Source: Liolophura sinensis (Eukaryota; Mollusca; Polyplacophora; Chitonida; Chitonidae). From it: a stretch of 64,000 nucleotides of DNA. The notes under the pieces were generated by a model. That model made no database searches, was not told where the DNA came from, and saw only the letters and a list, made by a program, of their open reading frames with translations. Position 1 is the first letter of the stretch. The number at the start of each line of letters is the position of its first letter. The stretch is from assembly GCF_032854445.1 (NCBI RefSeq), contig NC_088299.1, positions 17,787,608 through 17,851,607 of the forward strand. The letters are read 5' to 3'. Shown piece by piece: positions 26,168 to 37,000 of the stretch. The translations under genes and the position numbers were made by a program.

Positions 26168-29076
26168 ATGAGTTTTTCTAATCAGGAAGCACCAGGTATT
26201 GGATTTAAGAAGTTTGTGTCAGAGGAGGAACTTGAGGAGAAACGGAAGAAGAGACAGGAGGAATGGGATAAAGTGAGACAACCAGATGACCCAGAAGGTA
26301 TGCAATTGGTCTAACCAGATGAAACTGAAGGTATGTCATTGGTCTGACCAGATGACCCTGAAGGTATGCCATTGGTCTAACCAGATGACCCTGAAGGTAT
26401 ACCATTGGTCCAATCAGATGACCCTGAAGGCATATCATTGATTTAACCTCATGACCCTCCCATAGGTCCATCATCTGGTCTAGATGAGGCTGCATATTTG
26501 AATCTAACTCTCACTGTTCTGACTGTTGCTTTATGTCAGGAGAGTTGTTCGTGCCATTGTCGGAGACCGTTTCCACTGGGGATTCCCCCAGTTGACCTTA
26601 ATAGTACAGTGGACCATCAATGTGATAGGTGTGGCATATTCTATCCTGAGTATATGTACTCTTGTTTGGTGTGTAGTCTAGCTTAACCTGAAAATAGCTT
26701 AGTGTTGGTTTTGCTGGCATATTTCTGTCACATCTAGGAAAATGTTTCTGAGAAAAAAAATCATTACAAAGCCACAAGTTTTCTGCAATCATTCATTGAT
26801 AATAAATTTGAAATCAAGAAATAAATACATTGCTATTGAAGACGTTGAAGGACAGTTGTTGTTTTGATTTTATTTACATATCAGTTGCTTTGAATGGTGT
26901 TTTCTTGTGTTGTAGAGTGTCCAGAAGAAAAATATGATCCCCGTTCTCTATTTGAGCAGCTGGAAGATCAGAAAAACAAGAAACAAGAAGAATATGAGGA
27001 GCAGTTCAAATTGCGTATGTTTGCCAAGTTTATGGAAAGTTTTATCCACCTTGTGCAACTTTATAAGTGCAACTTCTTTTAGTTGTGTGAATGATGTAAA
27101 GCCAGGAGCAAAAAATGATGCTTCTACAGTTAACATAGGTTCAGGGTTGTAAATACATGTACTAAATCTGTGTATGCTTGTTTCATTGGGAGCTGTGCAA
27201 GCATTTAATATACACACATATTTCATGCACATACAAGTCGTTGTTAAGGCACTGTTACAAAACCATATCCAACCAAGTACAAGGAACCCTGCCAGATTAG
27301 TGATGTTGCTTTCTTGGTTTTGTGGTATTTGATCAGGTAACCAAGTAAAAGGGCTGGGTGAAGATGAGGCTGAGTTCCTGGATTATGTTTCTAACCGACA
27401 GATTGAGATCAACAGGCAGCGCGCAGTGGAGACAGACTCTATTCTGCAGGAGATGAGAATATCCTTATATCAGTCGTGCGTTGCACAAATTTTTACCAGA
27501 TGGAAAACACTGAGTAAAGGGATACAGTTGAATTTAGACATTTGTAATTCAGATTTGTCTTCATAATTCACATTGATCAGCTCAAATTCAATCAGTTTTG
27601 GCTATTATTTTAGCATAACCCAAGTAATTACCTTTCACAAAATATCAGCCTTGTCTGTGCACACGTTACCATTCAAACTGGTAATCAAGTTCCTGAAATC
27701 TAGTGCTCTTCGTAAGTATTGTCAAGAAAATTTGCACCTAATCTTCCAAAATACAGATTGTCTGAGCTAACTGTTTAACTGTTTCAAGTGTGTGAGCAGA
27801 AGCTCTTTGATTACCCTTGCATCAATTCTGCCTCAGCAAGAACAGCGCACTGAGAAAAAGATCACTCGTGTACGCGTTCTGCAACCAAAATTGGCTGACT
27901 TTGTATACCAGAGTTATCCCCCCTTAACCACTACCCAAGAATCTAAGGTGGAGATAATTGCTGCTAAAGATAACAAACAGGAGGAGAAGAAAGTGTTGAA
28001 ACCTCAAGTGGGAGCCTCCCAGGGCAAGTCCCAGATGGCGCTACTAGCAGGGGCTATCAAACGGAAGAGGTAAGACACCACCACATATTCAAGGGCAGGT
28101 GGCCAGCTCCGTCAATATGTAAGAAATATTACAAAGGCTTTCTGTGTTGTTCTGCTTGGTAGCTTTGGTCATGTGGTGTTTTCTGTGACAGATGCTTTCA
28201 GTGTAGAGTATTGAGGTAACTCCAACAAGATACAGGGTGATGCTGGTTTAAATAAAACCAAAATATCCTTTGTGAAGCTTGTCAGTGGAAATGGAAATAG
28301 GTGCTTTTAGTGGGTTAATATTTTGAATAGAAACGCAGTTCGACAGTTGATCACCCATGTATGGATAGAAGAGATTCTTCAGTGGAAAATGTTCCCTGGA
28401 TCATTGGAAATGTCATGTGGAGTTCCTCTGTGATGAAAAGTCGAAATTTTTAAACAGATGTAAGATAAAAAGTTTCAGATAATCAACTCCTTAGGTGGAA
28501 GTCCTGCATGCATATCAAGCTTCAGTTTACTGCATGTATCACAAAATTTTGTATTGTTTCTCTTTGAAGCTCCGATGCTAAAGACGATGAGAAGAAGAGA
28601 AAGCTCTCAGGTGGAGGTAGGTGGACACAGTTTTGTTGTACGCAGACTAAATGTTACATATACTCAGGGTCAGTAAATAGATGTATAAATCACTTGTTGT
28701 TTCAATACAAAGGACATTCTCTTTCTTGAACATAAAAGCGCTGAGTAAATTTTCACTACCAGTTAAACTGTGGTAACGTAGTTTTGCTAACAAATCTGGC
28801 AGGAAAGTTGTAAGTGTGCGCATAATAACGTGAGCGCTTGGTATTGTGTTCCCTAACTGATCTTACATTTGCGTTGTTTATACAGACTCTCCATCCAAGG
28901 AAACAAAAGACAATGACAAACCAGGCAGTTCCTCAGCAAATTCTGTGGCTAAGATAATTGGAGTGTTGCCAGGATTAGGAGAGTACACGAACGACACGAG
29001 TGACTCAGAGACGTCCAGCAGTGATTCTGAAGTGGAGGTTAAAGCTACAGACAGTGTCATCATACGTTCCAAATGA
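26168..29076 (+). CDS. PSME3IP1: PA28-gamma (PSME3)-interacting protein, FAM192A/PIP30, six exons, 273 aa
   Basis: Exons: 26168-26297, 26916-27014, 27337-27458, 27837-28069, 28570-28616, 28886-29076. Phases join to 273 codons plus TGA (human about 254 aa). In vertebrates the nuclear protein binds the proteasome activator PA28-gamma and modulates its associations. Seen: the NIP30-domain start [20 protein letters not shown], then [40 protein letters not shown], the lysine-rich region ending [12 protein letters not shown], and the conserved tail [19 protein letters not shown] with an acidic serine run, the region reported to bind PA28-gamma. Two oddities: exon 1 is followed by tandem copies of its own 3' end and splice donor (26279-26467), and exon 3 ends at ATATCCTT, the U12-type AT donor. 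The first coding exon is probably preceded by a 5'UTR exon; I cannot place it. Confidence 0.92.
26279..26467 (+). repeat. 33-bp tandem repeat (~6 copies) seeded on PSME3IP1 exon 1 and its donor
   Basis: The motif ACCAGATGACCC.GAAGGTATGC begins in the exon (26281; the codons for QPDDPE and the donor GAAG|GTATGC) and recurs at 26314, 26347, 26380 and 26413, with a decayed copy near 26446. Every copy except the last two retains GGTATG or GGTATA. The unit is 33 bp, but the first intronic copy contains an in-frame TAA, so using a downstream donor would end translation. Confidence 0.85.
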
Positions 29077-29344
29077 TGCCCTCAGCTTACATACATGTGT
29101 GCAAGACCTTACACATCATCCGTGTATTTTATATGTATGCTGTGCAGTCTAGTATCCACAGTGATAACAATGAAAGTGCTTTTACCAGATAACCATGGCG
29201 CAGAATGTAATGTACAGGAAGTGGGTTGTAACTTGTATTTCTTGGAGTGGAGTTTCATCTGTAAATACTTACCGAGGTGTGTTTGCCACAGTCGGTGTAA
29301 GTGAGAAAGTCAGTGGCACAGACTCTGGACACAGATGGAAGGTT

Positions 29345-29692
29345 TTCACGATTGCTTCCCACGAGGGTTCCATGTTTTGAAAACTGCTTCCCAAGAGGGT
29401 TCCATGTTTTCACGATTGCTTCCCACGAGGGTTCCATGTCCACTGTTAACATCAGTTGTCTTTTCTTTATGCAATAGCTTCTACAATGCAGTTGATGTTA
29501 CATGTGCACATGTAGATGAATGCATGTCATAACTTCAGGTAACAGTCGTCTATGGATAATGGTCAGACAGGTGCTTGTTTGCAGTTATCAGAGAGTTCCC
29601 TGTGTGCGATGGTCAGAGTTGCCTTTGTGCGATGGTCTGACAGTTGCCTTTGTGCGATGGTCGGAGAGTTTGCTTTGTGTGATGGTCAGACA
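29345..29692 (+). repeat. Two short tandem repeats downstream of PSME3IP1
   Basis: At 29345-29440 GCTTCCCACGAGGGTTCCAT recurs three times at ~30-33 bp. At 29590-29692 a ~27-bp unit with GTGTGCGATGGTC(A/T/G)GA recurs four times. Both probably lie in or just after the 3'UTR. Confidence 0.75.
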
Positions 29693-30565
29693 GAAACTCT
29701 GTCTATTAGAATACTTTACACATGGTATATTAAGTCTTTATGTAAGTCAGATATGTATTATTTATAATATATTATCTGAAAAAAAAGGATGGGTTATTCT
29801 GTGAAACTTTATCAAATGATTATCAATCTGACTGCATGGTGTCCCAAGTCTTATCACTGATTGTGACGACTCAGTGAGTTTCTTGTGTCAACTTCCAAGA
29901 TGCTAGTGGCACATAAATGTTCATCAGATGAGAGATTTCACAGGAATTTCAAAACAGTAAATACACAGACAGGTTTAGTCACGATTTAATCAGTCAGCTG
30001 CATGTTACCTGAGTTACAAGTTTCAAATGGAAATGTGGACATCTGGACGGCCTGATAGTGGTGTGTTTTAAAGGTTTTTGTGACATGTCTTTATTCCTTT
30101 ATCATTCAGATTTACATGTATGTAATCATAGGTTTCAGAAATACAACCTGACAAGGAATATCTCCTACTTTATTTTTTGAATATTAAATATAACGTACTT
30201 AAACTACCAAAGCTGGCAATTCACGATGTTAAGCATTAAATGGCAGAGAACAACATCTGTGATTTACCAAATTCTTTGTCATAACTTATGTTGAGTCCAC
30301 TAGAACCTAGCACTGCACATCATGAATTTGGACCCGATTTCACAAAACTGTTTCTGACAGTGGTCAAGACTTCTTTAGAATGCTTAGTTTTTTGGTACTG
30401 GAGATTGATATTTCGTACACATTTGTGTTAAGATAATAGCAAAGAGATTGTCAGAACTTTTGGGTTACAAAAAAAAGTTCTAACATTGTGTTACAAATTT
30501 TGACTTAAGTTAGAATGTGCTTTGTGGAATCGACCCCAGATCTCTACTACCTAAATGACATGTTA

Positions 30566-30724
30566 CCTCTCCGGCCGTAAGTGGGAAGGTCTGCCAGCAA
30601 CCTGTGGATGGAAGTGGGTTTCCCCTGGGCTCTGCCCGATTTCCACCCACCATAATGCTGGCCGCAGTCATATAAGTGAAATATTATTGAGTATGGCGTA
30701 AAACATCAGTCAAATAAATAAATG
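30566..30724 (+). mobile_element. SINE body, downstream of PSME3IP1
   Basis: It runs from CTCTCCGGCCGTAAGTGGGA to GGCGTAAAACATCAGTCAAA with an ATAAAT tail; 5'-truncated, lacking the tRNA head. Confidence 0.82.
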
Positions 30725-31488
30725 ACATGTTACAATTAAAAAATATTTGTGACATTTATTTGCATCTGAAAATGCCTTTTTGTGGGCAAAATTTTAGGTC
30801 CTTCAGGGAAACCTGAAATTGCTTTTGATTCAGTGTGGTTTACTTGAACTAGAGAACTGTTTGATTAAACCATAACTGTCTCTGCTATTTATTTGCTACC
30901 ATTGCTAATTTGTTGTTTATGCTCAGAAAGTGCTAAACTGTAGTTTTGCAATTGTTGGGGGCATTATAGAAATTCAGTCGTTCAATACAGTGAGTTGAAC
31001 GTTTCCATGTAATTGTTAAATGAATTTGTTGCTGGTATGAATGAGTTATTTGTGTTCATTTTTCACATCTACTACATGTATATAATATCTTACAGCTATA
31101 TTCCCATGCCAGAATTTGCCAAGCATGTATGAATCATTGTAAATTATCAAGCACTATTGTAAAACATGTTTGAATAGTGATAATTAACTGGCTAGCAACC
31201 GTTTGTTCATTGTAAATACATGTACATCATTATGAACCATTTTGGAGGATTTGTGTTAGCTCTTCTGCTTTATTTAATGATTGACATGGATATGCATATC
31301 CACTGGGTATGATGCAGTACGTTGGATTAGTCCAATTGTTGATTTCTGAAAGTACCATCACACTGATGGTAAATGGCAGTTGTGATTTCTGTGGTTTAAT
31401 GTCACATAACTACTGCATGCAAATGCATGTAGGGTTATTCATTTGTATGTCTATGTAGTTTATGGTGTCAATACGTAATCTTTGATGG

Positions 31489-32530
31489 CAGAGAGCCCAG
31501 AGGGACCCACACCTGCCAGGTACATCTACCTGCCCAGTCACAACTACAGTTATTTACATATCTTATGTATCTGATAGATGTTCACACTGTACTCACTATT
31601 ACACTTCCACACGTACATCTCTGATGGCAGACAAGCTTACTGTGGAGGAAATCAGAGCCCAGAGGGACCCACACCTGCCAGGTACATCTACCTGCCCAGT
31701 CACAACTACAGTTATTTACATATCTTACGTATCTGATAGATGTTCACACTGTACTCACTATTACACTTCCACACATACATCTCTGATGGCAGACAAGCTT
31801 ACTGTGGAGGAAATCAGAGCCCAGAGGGACCCACACCTGCCAGGTACATCTACCTGCCCAGTCACAACTACAGTTATTTACATATCTTATGTATCTGATA
31901 GATGTTCACACTGTACTCACTATTACACTTCCACACATACATCTCTGATGGCAGACAAGCTTACTGTGGAGGAAATCAGAGCCCAGAGGGACCCACACCT
32001 GCCAGGTACATCTACCTGCCCAGTCACAACTACAGTTATTTACATATCTTATGTATCTGATAGATGTTCACACTGTACTCACTATTACACTTCCACACAT
32101 ACATCTCTGATGGCAGACAAGCTTACTGTAGAGGAAATCAGAGAGCCCAGAGGGACACACACCTGCCAGGTACATCTACCTGCCCAGTCACAACTACAGT
32201 TATTTACATATCTTACGTATCTGATAGATGTTCACACTGTACTCACTATTACACTTCCACACATACATCTCTGATGGCAGACAAGCTTACTGTAGAGGAA
32301 ATCAGAGAGCCCAGAGGGACACACACCTGCCCGATACATCTACCTGCCCAGTCACAACTACAGTTATTTACATATCCATGTACCTGATAGATGTTCACAC
32401 TGCACTCACTATTACACTTCCACATGTACATCTCTGATGGCAGACAAGCTTACTGTAAAGGAAACCAGAGAGCCCAAAGGAACCCAAACCTGCCAGGTAC
32501 ATCTACCTGCCCAGTCACAACTACACTTAA
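31489..32530 (+). repeat. 162-164-bp tandem array (~7 copies) with exon-like units
   Basis: CTGATGGCAGACAAGCTT recurs at 31621, 31783, 31945, 32107, 32271 and 32435, preceded by a partial copy at ~31489. Each unit has pyrimidine-rich DNA, GGCAG, a 51-nt segment (53 nt in the later copies through an added AG) and CCTGCCAG|GTACATC, which looks like a donor. Because 162 is a multiple of 3, a 216-residue open frame crosses the first four full copies (31624-32274). No known protein family is recognised in it. It lies between PSME3IP1 and the 3' end of NDUFB9. Confidence 0.85.
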
Positions 32531-33115
32531 TTACATATTCATGCATCTGATTGGTGCTTACAATGAACCCAGTATTTCACTTACACATTATATACTTAAT
32601 GGCAGTCACACTAGTTTATGGGTGGGAAACTTGGGCTCTGTTTCACAAAACTTGCTATTTTCGCTCAAGCAGTATTTTTCTTGTGCAACATACCATACTG
32701 AGGCCAGACCAATGTAAATTGCTGTTTCCCATCAGAATAAATCTTTTTTCAGTGTCATCTGTTTCCAGTTTATGTGAATTGCAAAGGTTACATAATACTT
32801 AACTGCATCTACCGTACATGCCCAACACTTTCACCAATCAACAAGTTGCGCATTTGGCCCCATTCTGGGAATTCTACTGATCTCATGTAGGTGCTTGGAA
32901 GTCTGCTTGAAAGGAAGGATGGTGTCACAGCACCAAAGGTATTATAGCCCATTTATTGTAAATCTTTTTGATTTTCCTCTAAAGCACTTTTTTCAGTGGA
33001 ATTTATGCAAACAATTACATGTATTATGAAAGACACCCAAAATGGTTTGTGTAACCAAGATGCAAGCTTCATAAAACTGAGCAGATTTTTTTCTCTACAC
33101 CCCACAGTTTTGAAA

Positions 33116-33229
33116 TACTGGTTGCAGTGGTCGTTGAAAATGTTGAAGGATTAGGGTACATTTACCTCCAAATACGCACTTGGTCCTACCCTAAACCTTC
33201 AACCTTTTCAACCACGACTACAACCAATA
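33116..33229. repeat. ~42-bp imperfect inverted repeat (hairpin)
   Basis: TACTGGTTGCAGTGGTCGTT..GAAGGATTAGGGTA (left) pairs with the reverse of TACCCTAAACCTTC..AACCACGACTACAACCAATA (right) around a ~28-bp loop. It lies in the region between PSME3IP1 and NDUFB9. Confidence 0.65.
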
Positions 33230-34091
33230 TCTAATAAATATATAAAACATTCTGAAAGAACCAGGAGGTTCAGAAAAATAATCTGTACAGATTTAGGTAG
33301 CTTACACCTTCACTGACACAAACCAATCGGTTTTGGTGACGTTTTCATAATGACTGTATACATAAACTCCACTGGAAAAAGAGCTTTAGTGGCTGAAAAG
33401 GTTAAAAGATAGGTTATTTACCAAACATCAAAGGGTTAACCTTCATTTTCAGTTGAGTGCCCAGGAAGAGATTATTCTTACCCAATGGCACAAGTGATGT
33501 TCGCAATCTTTCAAATGCCTGATGATTTGACTGTTAAGTAACGCAATAATGGAAGATATCTTTACTTGTATGATGTTCAGTTTTACAGGTTGAGAAAACC
33601 CAAATCACCCAGGGAAAACTACCTTTAAATAATGGGCTGACAAGTAAGAAACTCCACTACATGTCACATGTCACAGATCAGCACACCACAAGAGTGTGAG
33701 AATGGTCGTAGACGCTTGTCATTAAGGTCCAAAGCATAAACAATGAATCTAGACATTCCCTGTCCATGGTCTAGATGAAATACCGAACAATGCATGTCTA
33801 CAATGTGAAGCAATGGAGATTGGTGTTATTATGTGGAGGTGAATATCTCAGATGTTACAGAGGGCATTTTAAAGAACAAGACAAAAAAAAAGGACATTTT
33901 TAAAGTCAACTTTTTACTACACATCTACGAGATACAGCGCACACACCTCAGAGGGTCCAGGTCAGCTGTTACTGTATGTCAAATCAGACAGCCTCCTATT
34001 GGTGCAGATTCTATTTACAAATACAACGGTATTCCAAAAAGCGGGATATTATTATAGTAATGTCCAAACAGAAATAGCACTTCCTCCATCA

Positions 34092-37000
34092 TCAATGGGC
34101 CCCATCCAGTTGGGGCTTGCCGTATTGCTTCTCCCATCGCTCAATATACTCCTGCTTCCTCTTCTCTCGCCGAGCAAAATATTCAGGGTACTGTGCCTTC
34201 TCCAGGGGTGCCCATGTGTCATAGATCTGAAAGAGTTACCCATCAATGTTACATGTAGTGTCCCTGTAACAATGTGCGTGCATGTTAACTACTTGAGTAA
34301 ATTAGTCTATGTTGTGCAAGATAACGTACCAAGATAATGTACCAAGCTATCATAATGTCTAATCTTGCCACTCACACTGCATGTGATGAACCACTGAATA
34401 ACAGGGGTTTGTAGAAAGCTCTGAATGATACATAGGTCTATATACATATGATATACATATATAGTAATACATGTATCAACTTCCCAACAATAATCTTACT
34501 TAGATGTTATTTGGGTGTTTGGACAGGAGACAAAAAAAATTTAACTCAAAACACTTCAAATTACAAACAAAATCTGAAAATCTGGGAAAAATCTGATAGT
34601 TGATATCAGTGATATATGCACATGTAATGCTAGGGATGCTTTGTTACACCCACCTCAGAAAGATTTCCTCTGGACATGAAATGGTTAACTACAATGTATG
34701 TATTCTGTAACACAACTCACCCAGTCAGGTACAGGGGGTTCTCTGCCATACGCCACTCCACCAGGCGAATTAGGAACTGGAACAGGACAGAAAGTAAACA
34801 GTCAGTCAATACTGACACAGCGAGAGGAGTTGTCAACCTTACAATTAACCTGCCATAAAGAAAGTCCCTTACATATACCAGAAACATGCAGCCTTTTAAA
34901 TATGAAAACTAGATTCATACATGTATACATGTGCCAGCTATGATAACACATTATTACACCAGGGTTGATACGGCTGCATAAAATTCCCTTAGGTTTAATG
35001 ACAATATTTTTCACTGACTTTACCACCCACAAAAGTATCTTTCAGCGCGAGAGAATCTCAGATAATCCCATCTACAAGTAGCTTTCGTGTGACTGGATAC
35101 ACCTTATCACTTTCTGCTTCAAGTTGCTGCCTCTGTGTGTGCAAGTAAAGTGACTTGGATATACATGTACACAACCATCACCAGGATCACAGTTTGTTAC
35201 CCAAATCAGCCAAGGATTATTGGCCAACAGACCTGTCACCAGGACCAGGCCATCACAACAGAGTGACAATATTTTCTTTATGGCTTTGTTTCTTAACAAA
35301 AATTAAATTTTATTTAAGGTATTATAGCCAAGGGAATTTCATTTCTTTTCTTTCCTTTTAATGACTGAGTGATATCTAAGCCGCTCTTTGCCATAGTACT
35401 TTAAAGGTACATGTAACATCCAATCATGCTTCTGACTTCAACAACCTACATTTCACAGGCTGGACATGCTGGTTTAAGAACAGTTCCCTCTCGCCATCCT
35501 CCAAAAGCTTCTTGGCCACCCTTAAATCTTTCACATCTTTGTTTTCATCAAACCTGGCTCTCATCAGGACACAATTATATCTGTACCAGTATCTGGAAAA
35601 AACAAGCACACACCACAGAACATGTTCAGACACATTCAGTCTACTGAAAACACCTGCCCGCACCACAGAACATGTTCAGACACATTCAGTCCGCTGAAAA
35701 CACCAGCCCACACCATAAAAACTACATGTGTTTAAACACATTCAGTCTGCTGAAAACAAAAGCCCTCGCTGTAAAAACTATGTGTTCAGACACATTCAGT
35801 CCGCTGAAAACAAAAGCCCACACTATAAAAACTACGTGTTCAGGCACATTCAGTCCATTGAAAACACAAGCCTGCACCATAAAAACTAGATGTGTTCAGA
35901 TGCATTCAGCCCATTGAAAACACAAGCCTGCATCATATAAACTACGTGTTCAGACATATTCAGTTCATTGAAAACACTAGCCCACACCATAAAAACTAGG
36001 TGTTCAAACACATTAAGTTCACTGAAAGCACAAGCCTCCACCATAAAAACTACATGTGTTCAGATGCATTCAGTCCAATGAAAACACCAGCCTGCACCAT
36101 AAAAACTACGTGTTCAGACACATTCAGTCCACTGAAAACAAAAGCTCACACTATAAAAACTAGGTGTTTAGACACATTCAGTCCACTGAAAACACCAGCC
36201 CACACCATAAAAACTACATGTGTTCAGACACATTCAGTCCATTGAAAACACAAGCCTGCACCATAAAAACTACATGTGTTCAGACACATTCAGTCCACTG
36301 AAAACAAAGGCCCACACTATAAAAACTAGATGTGTTCAGGCATATTCAGTTCATTCAGTTCGTGTGTTCAGACACATTCAGTCCACTGACATCACCAGCC
36401 CGCACCATAAAAACTACATGTGTTCAGACACATTCAGTCCATTGAAAATACAAGCCTGCACCATAAAAACTACGTGTGTTCAGACACATTCAGTCTGCTG
36501 AAAACACAAGCCTGCACCATAAAAACTACATGTGTTCAGATACATTTAGTCTACTGAAAAGAAGAAAATACTCTGATTTAGTAGCACTGCGACCAAAGAG
36601 TTCGCCTGGAGAAGACACATGAATGCAAACTTCTGCTTAATACGGTAATAAATATGCTCACATCATAATGGAACATTCCACTTGTGTTACTGTGCTCTAC
36701 ACGTGTGCAGAAACAGAGCTCAATACATGTAGAACTTCAGATACCACTCTGAACATTTGCTTTACCTGTTATTGTACACCTATGTTCAGGGTATCATCAT
36801 GACATAAGTACATGTATGTGGGTTAGGAAAGTCCACGCTACAAGGCGGGAAGCACTATGCACATAGTTTGAGGGCATCGGAAACGCTCTGGGTGGCCTTT
36901 GACTTGATCTGGCCCTGTTTGACCAAGTTTGAGCTCCGAGATATACATGTACATGAGTGATGAGTCCAAAATAAGTGGACTGGGGAATAAGCAAAGAAAC

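Larger units (their letters stand above)
29077..34091. other. Intergenic region between PSME3IP1 and NDUFB9 (tail to tail)
   Basis: Both genes end towards this region. It holds the PSME3IP1 3'UTR, short tandem repeats (29.3-29.7 kb), a SINE (30.57 kb), the 162-bp array (31.5-32.5 kb) and a hairpin (33.1 kb). No other gene is recognised. Confidence 0.55.

Noticed and set aside
26205-26495. 96-residue minus-strand frame ([11 protein letters not shown] repeats)
   Set aside because: It is the reverse of the 33-bp donor repeat in PSME3IP1 intron 1; an artefact of a unit divisible by three.
31624-32274. 216-residue open frame starting MADKLTVEEI
   Set aside because: It crosses four 162-bp repeat units and includes the sequence that looks like introns between exon-like segments; no protein family is recognised. 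Kept as a repeat and a finding, not as a CDS.
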